Assembly (NCBI GenBank): GCA_036555425.1
Contig: DATBLL010000124.1
Span: 1 to 41,246, forward strand
Length of the DNA stretch: 41,246 nt
From: SBBV01 sp036555425
GTDB taxonomy: Bacteria > Pseudomonadota > Alphaproteobacteria > Bin65
Direction of reading: 5' to 3'
The position numbers and the translations under genes were made by a program. The notes below the pieces were generated by a model that saw nothing but the letters and a program-made list of their open reading frames with translations, made no database searches and was not told the DNA's origin. Below are positions 23,022 through 31,031 of the stretch, piece by piece; positions within the stretch are counted from its first letter, which is position 1; each line of letters starts with the position of its first letter.

Positions 23022-24308
23022 TCACCCGCGATCGCGGCGCAGCAGGCGGCGGATGCGGCGCACGCCGAGGAACACGAACAGCACCACAAGGGGAATCGCG
23101 GCACCCTGCGCCAGCTCCGCATCGAGGGGGACGCCCGCGTGCATGATCGCCTTGGCCGCATAGCCGACGAGGCCCACGACGTAGTAGCTGATCGCGGCCA
23201 CCGAGAGACCCTCCACGGTCTGCTGCAGGCGCAGCTGGAGCTGCGCGCGCCGGTTCATCGATTCGAGCAGGTCCCGGTTCTGCTCCTCGAGGGCCACCTC
23301 CACGCGCGTGCGCAGCAGCTGCGCTGCGCGCGCGATTCGCACCGAGAGCGACTCGAGCCGCTCGGCCACGGAAACGCAGGAGCGCATGGCAGGGGCGAGG
23401 CGACGGTCCATGAATTCGCCGGCGGTCTGCACGCCGGCGATGCGCGCCTCGCGCAGCTCGGCGATGCGGTGGCAGACCAGCGCGTAATAGGCCCGCGCCG
23501 CGCCGAAGCGGTAGTTGCCCGCCGCCGAGCGGCGCTCGACCTCGGCGGCAAGGCCGGTGAGCCGCGCCAACAGCTCGCGCTCGGCCTCGATGCTGCACGA
23601 TTCGCGCATCGAAGCCGCGATATCGGCGAGCTGCGCCTCGATCAGCGCGAGAGCTGGCGCCGTCTCGCGCGCGAGCGGAAGCGCCAACAGCGCCAGGATG
23701 CGGTAAGTCTCGATCTCGAACAGGCGCTGCAGCAACCGGCCTGCCTGGCGCGGTGCCATGCCGCGGTCTTCCACCAAGATGCGCTCGAAACCGTCGGCGC
23801 CGATGCGGAAATCGGTCCAGGCGGCGGCTTTTTCATCGGTTACCAGGCTGCCGGCCAGGATCTCGCCGCCGAGATCGGCAGCGGCGGCATCGGGCCGCGG
23901 CGCCCCACTCCGGGCCGCGACGAGCTCGGCATGGATGGCGGCGAGCCGTTGGCCCGGCACGCCCGCGAGCCAGTCGCTCGGCACGGCCGCGGCGGCGGGC
24001 TCGCTGAAGGGCCCCGTCCCCGGGCTGCTGCGAAAAAAGGTGTAGGTCGAGAATTCGGTGTGCCGTTCCCAGCGCAGCCGGAAGGAGCCGAGGTCGAGCG
24101 AAACGAACGCGGCTTCGCCCGGCAGCGCAGCCCCGAAACGGGCGCACAAGGCGGCCACGTGCGCGCGCTCGGCGGCGGCGGCGCCCTCGCCCGAGAGAAA
24201 GGCCAGATGGGTCGCGCGCGTGGGCGCCGTCAGCGCCTCGTAGGGTCGCGCATGCACCTCATCGTGCAGCACGCGTCGCAGCGGATGATCGCGTTCCCCC
24301 TGGCTCAT
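23022..24308 (-). CDS. DUF3422 family membrane-anchored protein
   Basis: This 428-residue protein starts with the family signature RDHPLRRVLHDEVHARPYEAL. It continues with FVSLDLGSFRLRWERHTEFSTYTF and a long helical middle (~200-370) rich in Ala/Arg/Glu. It ends with two membrane segments (about 372-392 VEGLSVAAISYYVVGLVGYAAKA, then IPLVVLFVFLGVRRIRRLL) and a basic tail. The topology suggests an N-terminal cytoplasmic domain held at the inner membrane by the C-terminus. Function is unknown. ATG 24308 matches the conserved start; an extension of 12 residues is unlikely. It is convergent with the VOC gene, 5 bp apart. Confidence 0.88.
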   Translation of the reverse strand: MSQGERDHPLRRVLHDEVHARPYEALTAPTRATHLAFLSGEGAAAAERAHVAALCARFGAALPGEAAFVSLDLGSFRLRWERHTEFSTYTFFRSSPGTGPFSEPAAAAVPSDWLAGVPGQRLAAIHAELVAARSGAPRPDAAAADLGGEILAGSLVTDEKAAAWTDFRIGADGFERILVEDRGMAPRQAGRLLQRLFEIETYRILALLALPLARETAPALALIEAQLADIAASMRESCSIEAERELLARLTGLAAEVERRSAAGNYRFGAARAYYALVCHRIAELREARIAGVQTAGEFMDRRLAPAMRSCVSVAERLESLSVRIARAAQLLRTRVEVALEEQNRDLLESMNRRAQLQLRLQQTVEGLSVAAISYYVVGLVGYAAKAIMHAGVPLDAELAQGAAIPLVVLFVFLGVRRIRRLLRRDRG

Positions 24309-24556
24309 GAGGCGGTTATCGCAAGGGGAATGGCGCCCCGGCAATGTGACGGTGAGTCCCCGTCGCAGTCGTGGGCATCGAGCTGTGCCGGGACGAATTG
24401 GCGCCCGCGATCCCGTTTGGGGGCTGTGATCGACTTCATGAACCGGAGGTGAACGGCTTCACTGCGGGCGGGGGCGGGTTTGGGCATAGTCCGCGTCAGA
24501 TGGGGCGGCGGACAGCGCCCCGATGGATCAAACCCGAACCCCTGAGGACCACGCCC

Positions 24557-24760
24557 ATGAAGACCTTCGCCACCCTCGCCGCCGTCGCCGCGCTCTCGAT
24601 GGGCTTCGCCGGCACCGCCTCCGCCACCTCGCCCGATGCCGAGATCGGCCCGCAGATCAGCAAAGAATCGAGCATCGCGCCGACAGCCTGCTACTACCGC
24701 TACTTCTACGTCACCAACGGCTACCAGTACCGCTACTTCTATCGCTGGTACTGCTACTAA
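24557..24760 (+). CDS. Small exported tyrosine-rich peptide
   Basis: This is a 67-residue precursor. A canonical signal peptide (MKTFATLAAVAALSMGFAGTASA, cleavage near residue 23) is followed by an acidic spacer and a 23-residue C-terminal segment with 10 tyrosines. The motif YRYFY occurs twice (residues 47-51 and 58-62), and Cys45 and Cys66 flank the segment, so one disulfide could close it. The gene stands alone: the DUF3422 gene is divergent 248 bp away, and a strong terminator follows 25 bp downstream, indicating a real, separately regulated transcript. I do not recognise a family. Possible roles include an envelope or redox-active peptide; none is shown. Confidence 0.72.
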   Translation: MKTFATLAAVAALSMGFAGTASATSPDAEIGPQISKESSIAPTACYYRYFYVTNGYQYRYFYRWYCY

Positions 24761-24785
24761 GCCGAAGCCGCGGCGACGAGATCGG

Positions 24786-24825
24786 GAAGCGGCCCATCCG
24801 TTGGGGGATGGGCCGCTTCGCTTTT
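24786..24825 (+). terminator. Strong intrinsic terminator after the tyrosine-rich peptide gene
   Basis: GAAGCGGCCCATCC (24786-24799) and GGATGGGCCGCTTC (24806-24819) form a perfect 14-bp stem with a GTTGGG loop, followed by GCTTTT. It isolates the small peptide gene from tldD downstream. Confidence 0.9.
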
Positions 24826-24899
24826 GGGGGCGGCGGGCTGACATCGCGGCAGGGAGGGACCATATTGACGGTTCCGCATCCTCGCGCCGGAGCCCTCCG

Positions 24900-26336
24900 A
24901 TGGCCGACCTCGCCCGCATCGAGAATCTCTTCTTTGCCCAGGCCGGCCTCGACCGGCGCCGGATCGAAGGCATCGCCGCCGACGCGCTCGCCAAGGCCGA
25001 TGACGGCGAGCTCTATCTCGAATATGTCCAGCACGAAGCGCTCGTCTTCGACGACAAGAAGCTCAAGAGCGCGTCGTTCAATACCGCGCAGGGCTTCGGC
25101 CTGCGCGCGGTCGCGGGCGAAACGACGGGCTACGCCCACGCCGCCGAGCTCTCGGAGCCGGCGATCAAGCGCGCGGCCGCGACGGTCAAGGCGGTCACGG
25201 CCGGGCATGGCGGCGCCGTCGCGCTGGCGCCCGCGGGCACGAACCGCAGCCTCTACGGCGACGTGAACCCGCTCGAGACGCTGCCCTTCGAAACCAAGCT
25301 CAAGCTCCTCGCCGACATCGACGCCTACGCGCGCGGAAAGGACAAGCGCGTGCGCCAGGTGAGCGCTTCGCTCTCGGGCGAATGGCAGGCGGTCGCGATC
25401 CTCCGCGCCGACGGGCGCTTGGCCGGCGACATCCGCCCGCTCGTGCGCTTGAGCGTCTCGGTCGTCGTCGAGGAGAACGGCCGCATGGAGACGGGCGGCC
25501 ACGGCACCGGCGGGCGCGCCGCCTACGCGGCCTGGGTGCGCCCCGAGGCGTGGCGCGGCGCGGTCGACGAGGCACTGCGCCAGGCGCTCGTCAATCTCGA
25601 ATCGGTGCCGGCGCCCGCGGGCGAGATGGTCGTGGTCCTCGGCCCGGGCTGGCCGGGCATCCTGCTGCACGAGGCGATCGGCCACGGCCTCGAGGGCGAT
25701 TTCAACCGCAAGAAAACCTCGGCCTTCGCCGGGCTCATGGGCCAGCGCGTGGCGTCGAAGGGCGTCACGGTCGTCGACGACGGCACGATCGAAGGCCGGC
25801 GCGGCTCGCTCACCATCGACGACGAGGGCACGCCCTCCTCGCGTACCGTCCTGATCGAAGACGGCATCCTCACCGGCTATCTCCAGGACCGCATGAACGC
25901 GCGGCTCATGAACATGAAGCCCACCGGCAACGGGCGGCGCCAGAGCTACGGCCACGCGCCGATGCCGCGCATGACCAACACCTACATGCTCGCCGGCGAC
26001 AAGGATCCCGACGAGATCCTGCGCTCGGTCGATCGCGGCCTCTACGCGGTGAACTTCGGCGGCGGCCAAGTCGACATCACCAGCGGCAAGTTCACCTTCA
26101 CCTGCACCGAGGCCTACAAGATCGAGGGCGGCAAGAAAGGCGCAGCGGTCAAGGGCGCCACGCTCATCGGCAGCGGCCCCGATGTGCTGACGAAAGTGAG
26201 CATGGTTGGCAGCGACATGAAGCTCGACCCCGGCATCGGCACCTGCGGGAAGGACGGCCAGAGCGTCCCCGTGGGCGTCGGCCAGCCGACTCTGCGCATC
26301 GATGGGATCACAGTGGGAGGAACCGAGGCGCGCTAA
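24900..26336 (+). CDS. tldD: TldD family metalloprotease
   Basis: This 478-residue protein is a TldD-type zinc peptidase. The HExxxH motif is in LLHEAIGHGLEGDF (H257, H262). Family regions include LYLEYVQHEALVFDDKKLKSAS at the N-terminus, GQRVASKGVTVVDDGT, GTPSSRTVLIEDGILTGYLQD, SYGHAPMPRMTNTYM and YAVNFGGGQVDITSGKFTF. TldD works as a heterodimer with TldE/PmbA to degrade unfolded peptides and to mature some modified peptides; PmbA is not in this window. The start follows a GGAG. No co-transcribed gene is certain: a repeat region separates it from the protease downstream. Confidence 0.95.
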   Translation: MADLARIENLFFAQAGLDRRRIEGIAADALAKADDGELYLEYVQHEALVFDDKKLKSASFNTAQGFGLRAVAGETTGYAHAAELSEPAIKRAAATVKAVTAGHGGAVALAPAGTNRSLYGDVNPLETLPFETKLKLLADIDAYARGKDKRVRQVSASLSGEWQAVAILRADGRLAGDIRPLVRLSVSVVVEENGRMETGGHGTGGRAAYAAWVRPEAWRGAVDEALRQALVNLESVPAPAGEMVVVLGPGWPGILLHEAIGHGLEGDFNRKKTSAFAGLMGQRVASKGVTVVDDGTIEGRRGSLTIDDEGTPSSRTVLIEDGILTGYLQDRMNARLMNMKPTGNGRRQSYGHAPMPRMTNTYMLAGDKDPDEILRSVDRGLYAVNFGGGQVDITSGKFTFTCTEAYKIEGGKKGAAVKGATLIGSGPDVLTKVSMVGSDMKLDPGIGTCGKDGQSVPVGVGQPTLRIDGITVGGTEAR

Positions 26337-26337
26337 G

Positions 26338-26495
26338 CCCCTTCTCCCAAAGCTCGGCCGAAGGCCGAGCGACGGGGAGAAGGGGTTGGGGATGAGGGGG
26401 CGACGGATCTCTCCAAGCCTCGCTGGAGCGCGGCATCCTTTCGATGGAGAGACCTGTCGCCCCCTCACCCCCCGCCCCCTCCGCCCCAAGGCGAG
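26338..26495. repeat. Composite inverted repeat between tldD and the aspartic protease gene (copy C)
   Basis: Successive arms are CCCCTTCTCCC/GGGGAGAAGGGG around GCTCGGCC-GAA-GGCCGAGC (26352-26370), then TGAGGGGGCGAC (26393-26404) with GTCGCCCCCTCA (26456-26467), and TCTCTCCA with TGGAGAGA inside. It begins one base after the tldD stop and probably acts as a terminator or RNA-stability element. Confidence 0.8.
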
Positions 26496-26538
26496 GGGGT
26501 CACACTTTCTTCACGCTGATCCAGCACCCTCCCGTCGC

Positions 26539-27324
26539 ATGATCCCCAAGCCCCGTCTTGATCGCCGCCAGGAAGACCCCCGCCCCTCGGGCGGCGGGTG
26601 GCTGTGGGTCATGGCGCTCCTGGCGGTGGCGGCGCTGCTGGGCTGGCTCGCTTCGGAATACGGCGAAAGGTTCGACTGGGGCAGCGACGGCCCGCGCCTC
26701 GGCTACGTGTTACTGCTGATCGCGCTCGTGCTGTCGAGCCTAGCGCTCCGGCGCACGCGGATCGGCGGCGCCTTGAGATCGCTGGCCGCCTGGGCCGCGA
26801 TCGGCCTCGTGCTGGTGATCGGCTATTCCTATCGCGACGAGCTGAAGGCGGTCTGGTATCGCGTCGCCGGCGAGCTCGACACCGCGCGGCCGACGCCGGC
26901 CGATCCCGGCCCCGACCAGCGCACGGACCGCCGCGACGACGAGGAGCGTGGCGAGGGCCGCGCGCTCGCGATCCGCCAATCGGCGGACGGCCACTACTAC
27001 GTCTACGCGCGCATCAACGGCAGCGAGACGCGGCTCCTCGTCGACACCGGCGCCACGGTGACCGTGCTCAGCAAGCGCCACGCCGAGCGCGCCGGGCTTT
27101 TCCCGGCGCCGAGCGAATACAAGGCGAGCGTGCGCACGGCCAGCGGCATCGCCAGGGCCGCACCCGTGCGCCTGCGGTCGCTCGAGATCGGCGACGCGCG
27201 CCTTGAAGACGTGCAGGCGCTGGTCATGGATACGCCGGGAAACGCCTCTGTCCTCGGCATCGGCACCCTGCAGCGCTTCAGGAGCTACGAAGTGCGCAAC
27301 GGCGTGCTGACGCTGCGCTGGTAG
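26539..27324 (+). CDS. Retropepsin-like aspartic protease (TIGR02281 type), membrane-anchored
   Basis: This 261-residue protein has three N-terminal membrane segments (~22-42, ~55-70, ~78-95). A linker rich in charged residues follows, then a retropepsin-like domain with the catalytic VDTGATVTVLSKRHAERAGL (D169) and the second half ASVLGIGTLQRFRSYEVRNGVLTL. Family members form homodimers with one Asp per subunit, and this one should face the periplasm. ATG 26539 starts just after the repeat with a weak ribosome site. It follows tldD in the same direction, but any proteolytic link between the two is only positional. Confidence 0.88.
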   Translation: MIPKPRLDRRQEDPRPSGGGWLWVMALLAVAALLGWLASEYGERFDWGSDGPRLGYVLLLIALVLSSLALRRTRIGGALRSLAAWAAIGLVLVIGYSYRDELKAVWYRVAGELDTARPTPADPGPDQRTDRRDDEERGEGRALAIRQSADGHYYVYARINGSETRLLVDTGATVTVLSKRHAERAGLFPAPSEYKASVRTASGIARAAPVRLRSLEIGDARLEDVQALVMDTPGNASVLGIGTLQRFRSYEVRNGVLTLRW

Positions 27325-27377
27325 GCGGAGGACAGAGAACAACCGTCGCCGCGACCGAGATCTTCGGCCGGTTGGAA

Positions 27378-29237
27378 TTACAGCGCGAAGATCTCCATCT
27401 CGCCTTCGCGGCCCCGGAGCTTGTGGCGGCCGAGCGGGCGCGGCGCGAAATCGGGGCCGAGATCGGCGCGCGTCGATTCGCTCACCAGGATCGCGACCGG
27501 CTGATCCTTGACCAGCACCTTGGCGAGCTGCTCGATGCGCTGGCCGACATTCACCATGTCGCCGATGATCGTGTAGTTGACGCGGCTCGATGAGCCGATA
27601 TTGCCGACCGTGGCGTCGCCGGAATGGATGCCGATGCGCATGCGCGTCTCGGGCAGGCCGCGCGCGCGGCGTTCCGCGTTGTCGCGCGCGATGGCCTCGC
27701 GGATGGCGAGCGCCGCGCGGCAGGCGCGCTCGGCGCGGTTCTTCATCTTCTCGGGGGCACCCCAGAACGCCATCACCGAATCCCCGATGTATTTGTCGAC
27801 GATGCCGCCTTCGGCCTCGATGCGGTCGGCGAGCATGCCGAAATGGTGGTTGAGATAGGCGGCAACGGCGGCCGCGTCCCGGCCCTGCGACGCGGTCGAG
27901 AAGCCGGCGATGTCGGTGAACATCACGGTCAGATGCCGCCGCTCGGATTCGACGTCGCGCGTATCGCCGCTTTTCAACAGGTGCCGCGCCAGCGGCTTCG
28001 GTACATAGGCCTCGAACCAGCGCAGCGCGCCGGTCATCGCGTTGAAGGCGCGCGCCTGCTCGTCGATCTCGCGGATGCGGCTGCGCGGCAGCGGCCGCAC
28101 CTCGGAGACCCGGAGGTCGCCGACGAGCGCCGCCGCCTCGGAAATACGCACCACGGGCCGCGCGAGACGCCGCCCGATCAGCACCGCCATCACGATCGCG
28201 CCGAGGATGGCGACGACGCCGGCCACCAGCGCGAGGATAAGGCGGTTGATGATGTCGCTGAAATCGCTCGCGCGCGTGTAGGCGCCGACCAGCAGCGGCT
28301 TGTCGCTGTAGCCCGCCAACTCGGCGTAGAAGAACGGATAGTCCTCGCCGCCGATGTAGATCGTGCGATTCTCGATTGGCGGGCGCGCGATGAAGAGGCG
28401 GCCGCGATTGTGCCGCTCGTCCCAAAGCGAGGCCAACACCGGGTCGCCGAACTGTGCCAAGGCGGGCAGCGGCTCCGTCTCGGTTGGGCGCAGGCCCTCG
28501 CGCATGCGCGCATGGGCGAGCACGCGGTCGCGGCCGTAGAGGATGAACGCGTCGGCGTGCGCCTCGCGCCCCAGCCGGCCGACATAGTCGGAGAGCTCGT
28601 CGGTGCTGATCACCGCCACGAGCACGCCGATTACCTGGCCATCGCGGATCACCGGCTGGCCGCGCCCGATCACGGTCTGCCCGATGATGGCAACGAAGAG
28701 CGGCGAGATCCATTCGGGCGCTCGGCTGGCGAAGGCGGAGCGGATCATGGCGCCGACGCGGGGATTGTCTTCGGCGCTTCCGATCAAGGTCATGATGCGG
28801 CCGCCGACGCGCTGCGCCGAGCGCGCGCGAAGCTCGGAGCTGAAATAGGTGAGGCCGCGCAACTGCGGCGCGCCTGCGATACCGCCGACGAGGAAGGCAT
28901 CGAACTCCGCCGTGTTCTCGGGCCGAACCCGCCCGGCGCCGATCTCGTCGGCCATGAGCTTCAACTGCGCGGCCGGCGCGTCGAGGTGCTCGCGCAGGCG
29001 CTGCTGGAGCTGGTGGACCGTGTGCTCGGCGCGGTCGCGCAGCAATTCGATCGTGTTGCCGCTGGCGCTCCAGAAGGAGAAGCCGAAGACGGCCAGCATC
29101 GCGACCACAAGCAGCCCGCCGAAATTCGCGACCAACGCCCACACCACCGAGATGCGCCGCCGCTCCGGCGGCGGGAGCGCCGCGGGCATCTTCTCGGCGG
29201 CGGCCTTATCGGCCGCGGGAACCGGCGCTTCGGGCAT
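27378..29237 (-). CDS. Membrane-bound class III adenylate/guanylate cyclase with Cache and HAMP
   Basis: This 619-residue protein has the following order. Membrane segment 1 lies at ~30-55 and a periplasmic Cache-like sensor at ~60-335. Membrane segment 2 (IINRLILALVAGVVAILGAIVMAVLI) and a HAMP linker (LARPVVRISEAAALVGDL) come next, and the cyclase domain starts at about 425. Metal Asp442 lies in VMFTDIAGFST and Asp486 in VDKYIGDSVMAFWG, whose lysine is the base-recognition residue. NYTIIGDMVNVGQRIE supplies the transition-state region. Lys at the purine site favours adenylate cyclase. It would respond to an extracellular ligand. The CpdA-like enzyme at 18267-19067 could end the signal. Confidence 0.9.
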   Translation of the reverse strand: MPEAPVPAADKAAAEKMPAALPPPERRRISVVWALVANFGGLLVVAMLAVFGFSFWSASGNTIELLRDRAEHTVHQLQQRLREHLDAPAAQLKLMADEIGAGRVRPENTAEFDAFLVGGIAGAPQLRGLTYFSSELRARSAQRVGGRIMTLIGSAEDNPRVGAMIRSAFASRAPEWISPLFVAIIGQTVIGRGQPVIRDGQVIGVLVAVISTDELSDYVGRLGREAHADAFILYGRDRVLAHARMREGLRPTETEPLPALAQFGDPVLASLWDERHNRGRLFIARPPIENRTIYIGGEDYPFFYAELAGYSDKPLLVGAYTRASDFSDIINRLILALVAGVVAILGAIVMAVLIGRRLARPVVRISEAAALVGDLRVSEVRPLPRSRIREIDEQARAFNAMTGALRWFEAYVPKPLARHLLKSGDTRDVESERRHLTVMFTDIAGFSTASQGRDAAAVAAYLNHHFGMLADRIEAEGGIVDKYIGDSVMAFWGAPEKMKNRAERACRAALAIREAIARDNAERRARGLPETRMRIGIHSGDATVGNIGSSSRVNYTIIGDMVNVGQRIEQLAKVLVKDQPVAILVSESTRADLGPDFAPRPLGRHKLRGREGEMEIFAL

Positions 29238-29275
29238 GGCGGAAAACTAGCGGATCGCCTCGCCGGGCGCGACGA

Positions 29276-29875
29276 TTAACACGCGCGCGGCACCATGGGC
29301 CGCACCGGCTGCCAGGGATAGAGCCGCGGCAAGAGCAGCGTCAGCGCCACCGCCAATCCGACAGCCGCGGCGATGGCGACGAAGAACGTCGCCCAATCCT
29401 GGGGACGCACCGCGCCGAGCGCCACGATCACGAGATAGATCGGCAGATCGAGAAAATGGGTGAAGGTGGGCATGTGGCGCGCCCGGGCGGCGGCGAGGTC
29501 CGCCGTCATCGCGCCCGCTGCGAGCCCCGCGCGCGAGAGGCGGCGAAGATGCATGAAATGGAGGCGCGTTACTGTGTTGCCCTCGATGAACTCGAAGATG
29601 AACAGCGCCACCATGCCGGCGAGCCACGGCACGCCCAAGAACGCCCAGCCGCCATAGACGCTCGCGATCAGCCAGCTGCCCGATGCGGCCAGCAGCACCG
29701 CGCCCGGCACGACCAGGCCATCATAGGCGACGGCGATGTTGCGCACGGCCTCGGCGAAACGCGGAAGATCGTCCACCTGGCGGGCGCGGAGATCGGCAAT
29801 GAACACGGCGGCCAGCCCGCCGCCCATCAGTACGGCGCCGATGAGATGCGCGAGCTTCAGCAGTTCGTAAGTCAT
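29276..29875 (-). CDS. DUF2269 family integral membrane protein
   Basis: This 199-residue protein has four to five membrane segments, beginning MTYELLKLAHLIGAVLMGGGLAAVFIADLRAR. It also contains VVPGAVLLAASGSWLIASVYGGWAFL, FEFIEGN, and a C-terminal helix before the basic tail. Histidine in KLAHLIG and repeated aromatic residues are shared with the next protein upstream, suggesting a related pair that may bind haem or form a complex; that is inference. GGAGGCAG precedes the ATG. It is the last gene of the MarR-led cluster (MarR, membrane protein, this protein) and sits 38 bp before the cyclase gene's stop side. Confidence 0.82.
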   Translation of the reverse strand: MTYELLKLAHLIGAVLMGGGLAAVFIADLRARQVDDLPRFAEAVRNIAVAYDGLVVPGAVLLAASGSWLIASVYGGWAFLGVPWLAGMVALFIFEFIEGNTVTRLHFMHLRRLSRAGLAAGAMTADLAAARARHMPTFTHFLDLPIYLVIVALGAVRPQDWATFFVAIAAAVGLAVALTLLLPRLYPWQPVRPMVPRAC

Positions 29876-29885
29876 GGCTGCCTCC

Positions 29886-30374
29886 TCACGTCCGCGTCGG
29901 CAGGGCGCCGCCGGACGCGCGCAGCGCCGGACGGAAAGCAGCGAGTGCCACGATGGCGAGGATGGCCGCGAGATTAAGCGCGCCGGCGATGCTTTCGCGG
30001 ATGGCCAGTATCTCGAATACGGGCGAGAGCGCGCCCACTCCGGCCCGAGCAAGCGCCACTTCCTCGGCGGCGATCGGCGTCAGCACCAGCGCGCCGTTGA
30101 GCGCGACGGCGACGACGAGCGCGAGCTTCGCGACAAGCCAGCGCTGCAATCCTGTGCGCTTGCGGGTCAGGAACGCCAGCGCGGCGCCGCTTATGACCAA
30201 AGCGCCCAGGCCGGGCAGCGTCAGCACATAGGTCATGACGAGCTTGGCTTCGAGCACCGGCAGCGCCACGGCGGGATCGGCTGCTGCCATCCGCCCGAGC
30301 ACGATGTGGCCGAAGATGCTGCCGAGAAAGATGGCGAGGGCGAGGAAGTGGACGATGCGTATTAGGCGATGCAT
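29886..30374 (-). CDS. Small integral membrane protein, DUF2269-like
   Basis: This 162-residue protein has four predicted membrane segments: RIVHFLALAIFLGSIFGHIVLGR, LVMTYVLTLPGLGALVISGAALAFL, a third at about 85-105, and a fourth near the C-terminus. A histidine in the first helix (RIVHFLAL) parallels the downstream protein. The ATG follows AGGAGAAG, 37 bp after the MarR gene ends, and its stop lies 10 bp before the next gene's ATG, so all three are one operon. No enzymatic motif is seen. MarR control suggests a stress- or ligand-induced membrane function. Confidence 0.72.
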   Translation of the reverse strand: MHRLIRIVHFLALAIFLGSIFGHIVLGRMAAADPAVALPVLEAKLVMTYVLTLPGLGALVISGAALAFLTRKRTGLQRWLVAKLALVVAVALNGALVLTPIAAEEVALARAGVGALSPVFEILAIRESIAGALNLAAILAIVALAAFRPALRASGGALPTRT

Positions 30375-30411
30375 GGGGCTTCTCCTGCTGCGGCGGATCC
30401 CCCGATCCTGG

Positions 30412-30888
30412 CTACTCCGGCGAACGCGCTTGCTCGAGGCGCTGGCGCAACTGGCGGAGAGTCGCGAGTGCGTCAGTGAGCGTGCGCGCCGAGATTCCGT
30501 CGGCGATGCGATTGGCCCAGCCGGCCTGCAGGGTCTGCAATTGCGCATAGGCGCGTGTGCCGGCCGCGGTGAACTGAACCAGCGGCGAGCGCTGGTGGTT
30601 CGGGTTGGGGGCCAAGGCCACCAAGCGCGCCTCTGCCAGCACATTAACAAGGCGTTGCACGCTCTGGCGCTTCAGGCCCATCTTGCGCGCGATCTGCGCC
30701 ACCGTGGCCGGGCCCTCTTCAATCGCGCCCAGCACCTGCCAGCGTGCGCTCGAAAGGCCGAGATCCTCAGTCAGCCGGTCGCCGGCCGCGAGCAGGAGGC
30801 CGTTCACCCGGAACACCTCTAGCAGCAGCTCGGTGAATGCTGCGCCGCCCGGTGTATGCCGCGCATCGGTGGGTATGCGTGTCGACAT
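30412..30888 (-). CDS. MarR family transcriptional regulator
   Basis: This 158-residue winged-helix protein has the core GLSSARWQVLGAIEEGPATVAQIARKMGLKRQSVQRLVNVLAEARLVALAPNPNHQRSPLVQFTAAGTRA, covering recognition helix and wing. It leads an operon with two membrane proteins. Twin TGACAG-N4-CTGTCA palindromes (30888-30922) overlap its start codon, so strong autoregulation is expected. The ATG is chosen as the only good candidate, but no ribosome site can precede it outside the palindrome; a leaderless mRNA is possible. No conserved Cys is present, so a redox sensor of the OhrR type is unlikely. Confidence 0.9.
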   Translation of the reverse strand: MSTRIPTDARHTPGGAAFTELLLEVFRVNGLLLAAGDRLTEDLGLSSARWQVLGAIEEGPATVAQIARKMGLKRQSVQRLVNVLAEARLVALAPNPNHQRSPLVQFTAAGTRAYAQLQTLQAGWANRIADGISARTLTDALATLRQLRQRLEQARSPE

Positions 30889-30922
30889 GACAGAAGGCTG
30901 TCATATTGACAGAATGCTGTCA
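30888..30922. promoter_or_regulatory. Twin palindromic operators at the marR start
   Basis: TGACAG-AAGG-CTGTCA (30888-30903) and TGACAG-AATG-CTGTCA (30907-30922) are near-identical 16-bp palindromes with centres 19 bp apart, close to two helical turns. The first includes the marR start codon complement. They suit two MarR dimers on one face of the DNA and would block marR transcription. Confidence 0.85.
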
Positions 30923-31031
30923 ACACGCGCGCCGCTGGTGCGACAAGCGAGCGCGCGCAGCACCGCGGCGCTCCGCGGCTCGAATTCTTGGCGGGATTGC
31001 GCTGGGAACGCCGGCGCGGGCGCAGGCGGCC

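Noticed and set aside
26740..29142. 800-codon minus-strand open frame opposite the aspartic protease and overlapping the cyclase
   Set aside because: It is a frame shadow with low complexity; the cyclase frame 27378-29237 contains all catalytic motifs.
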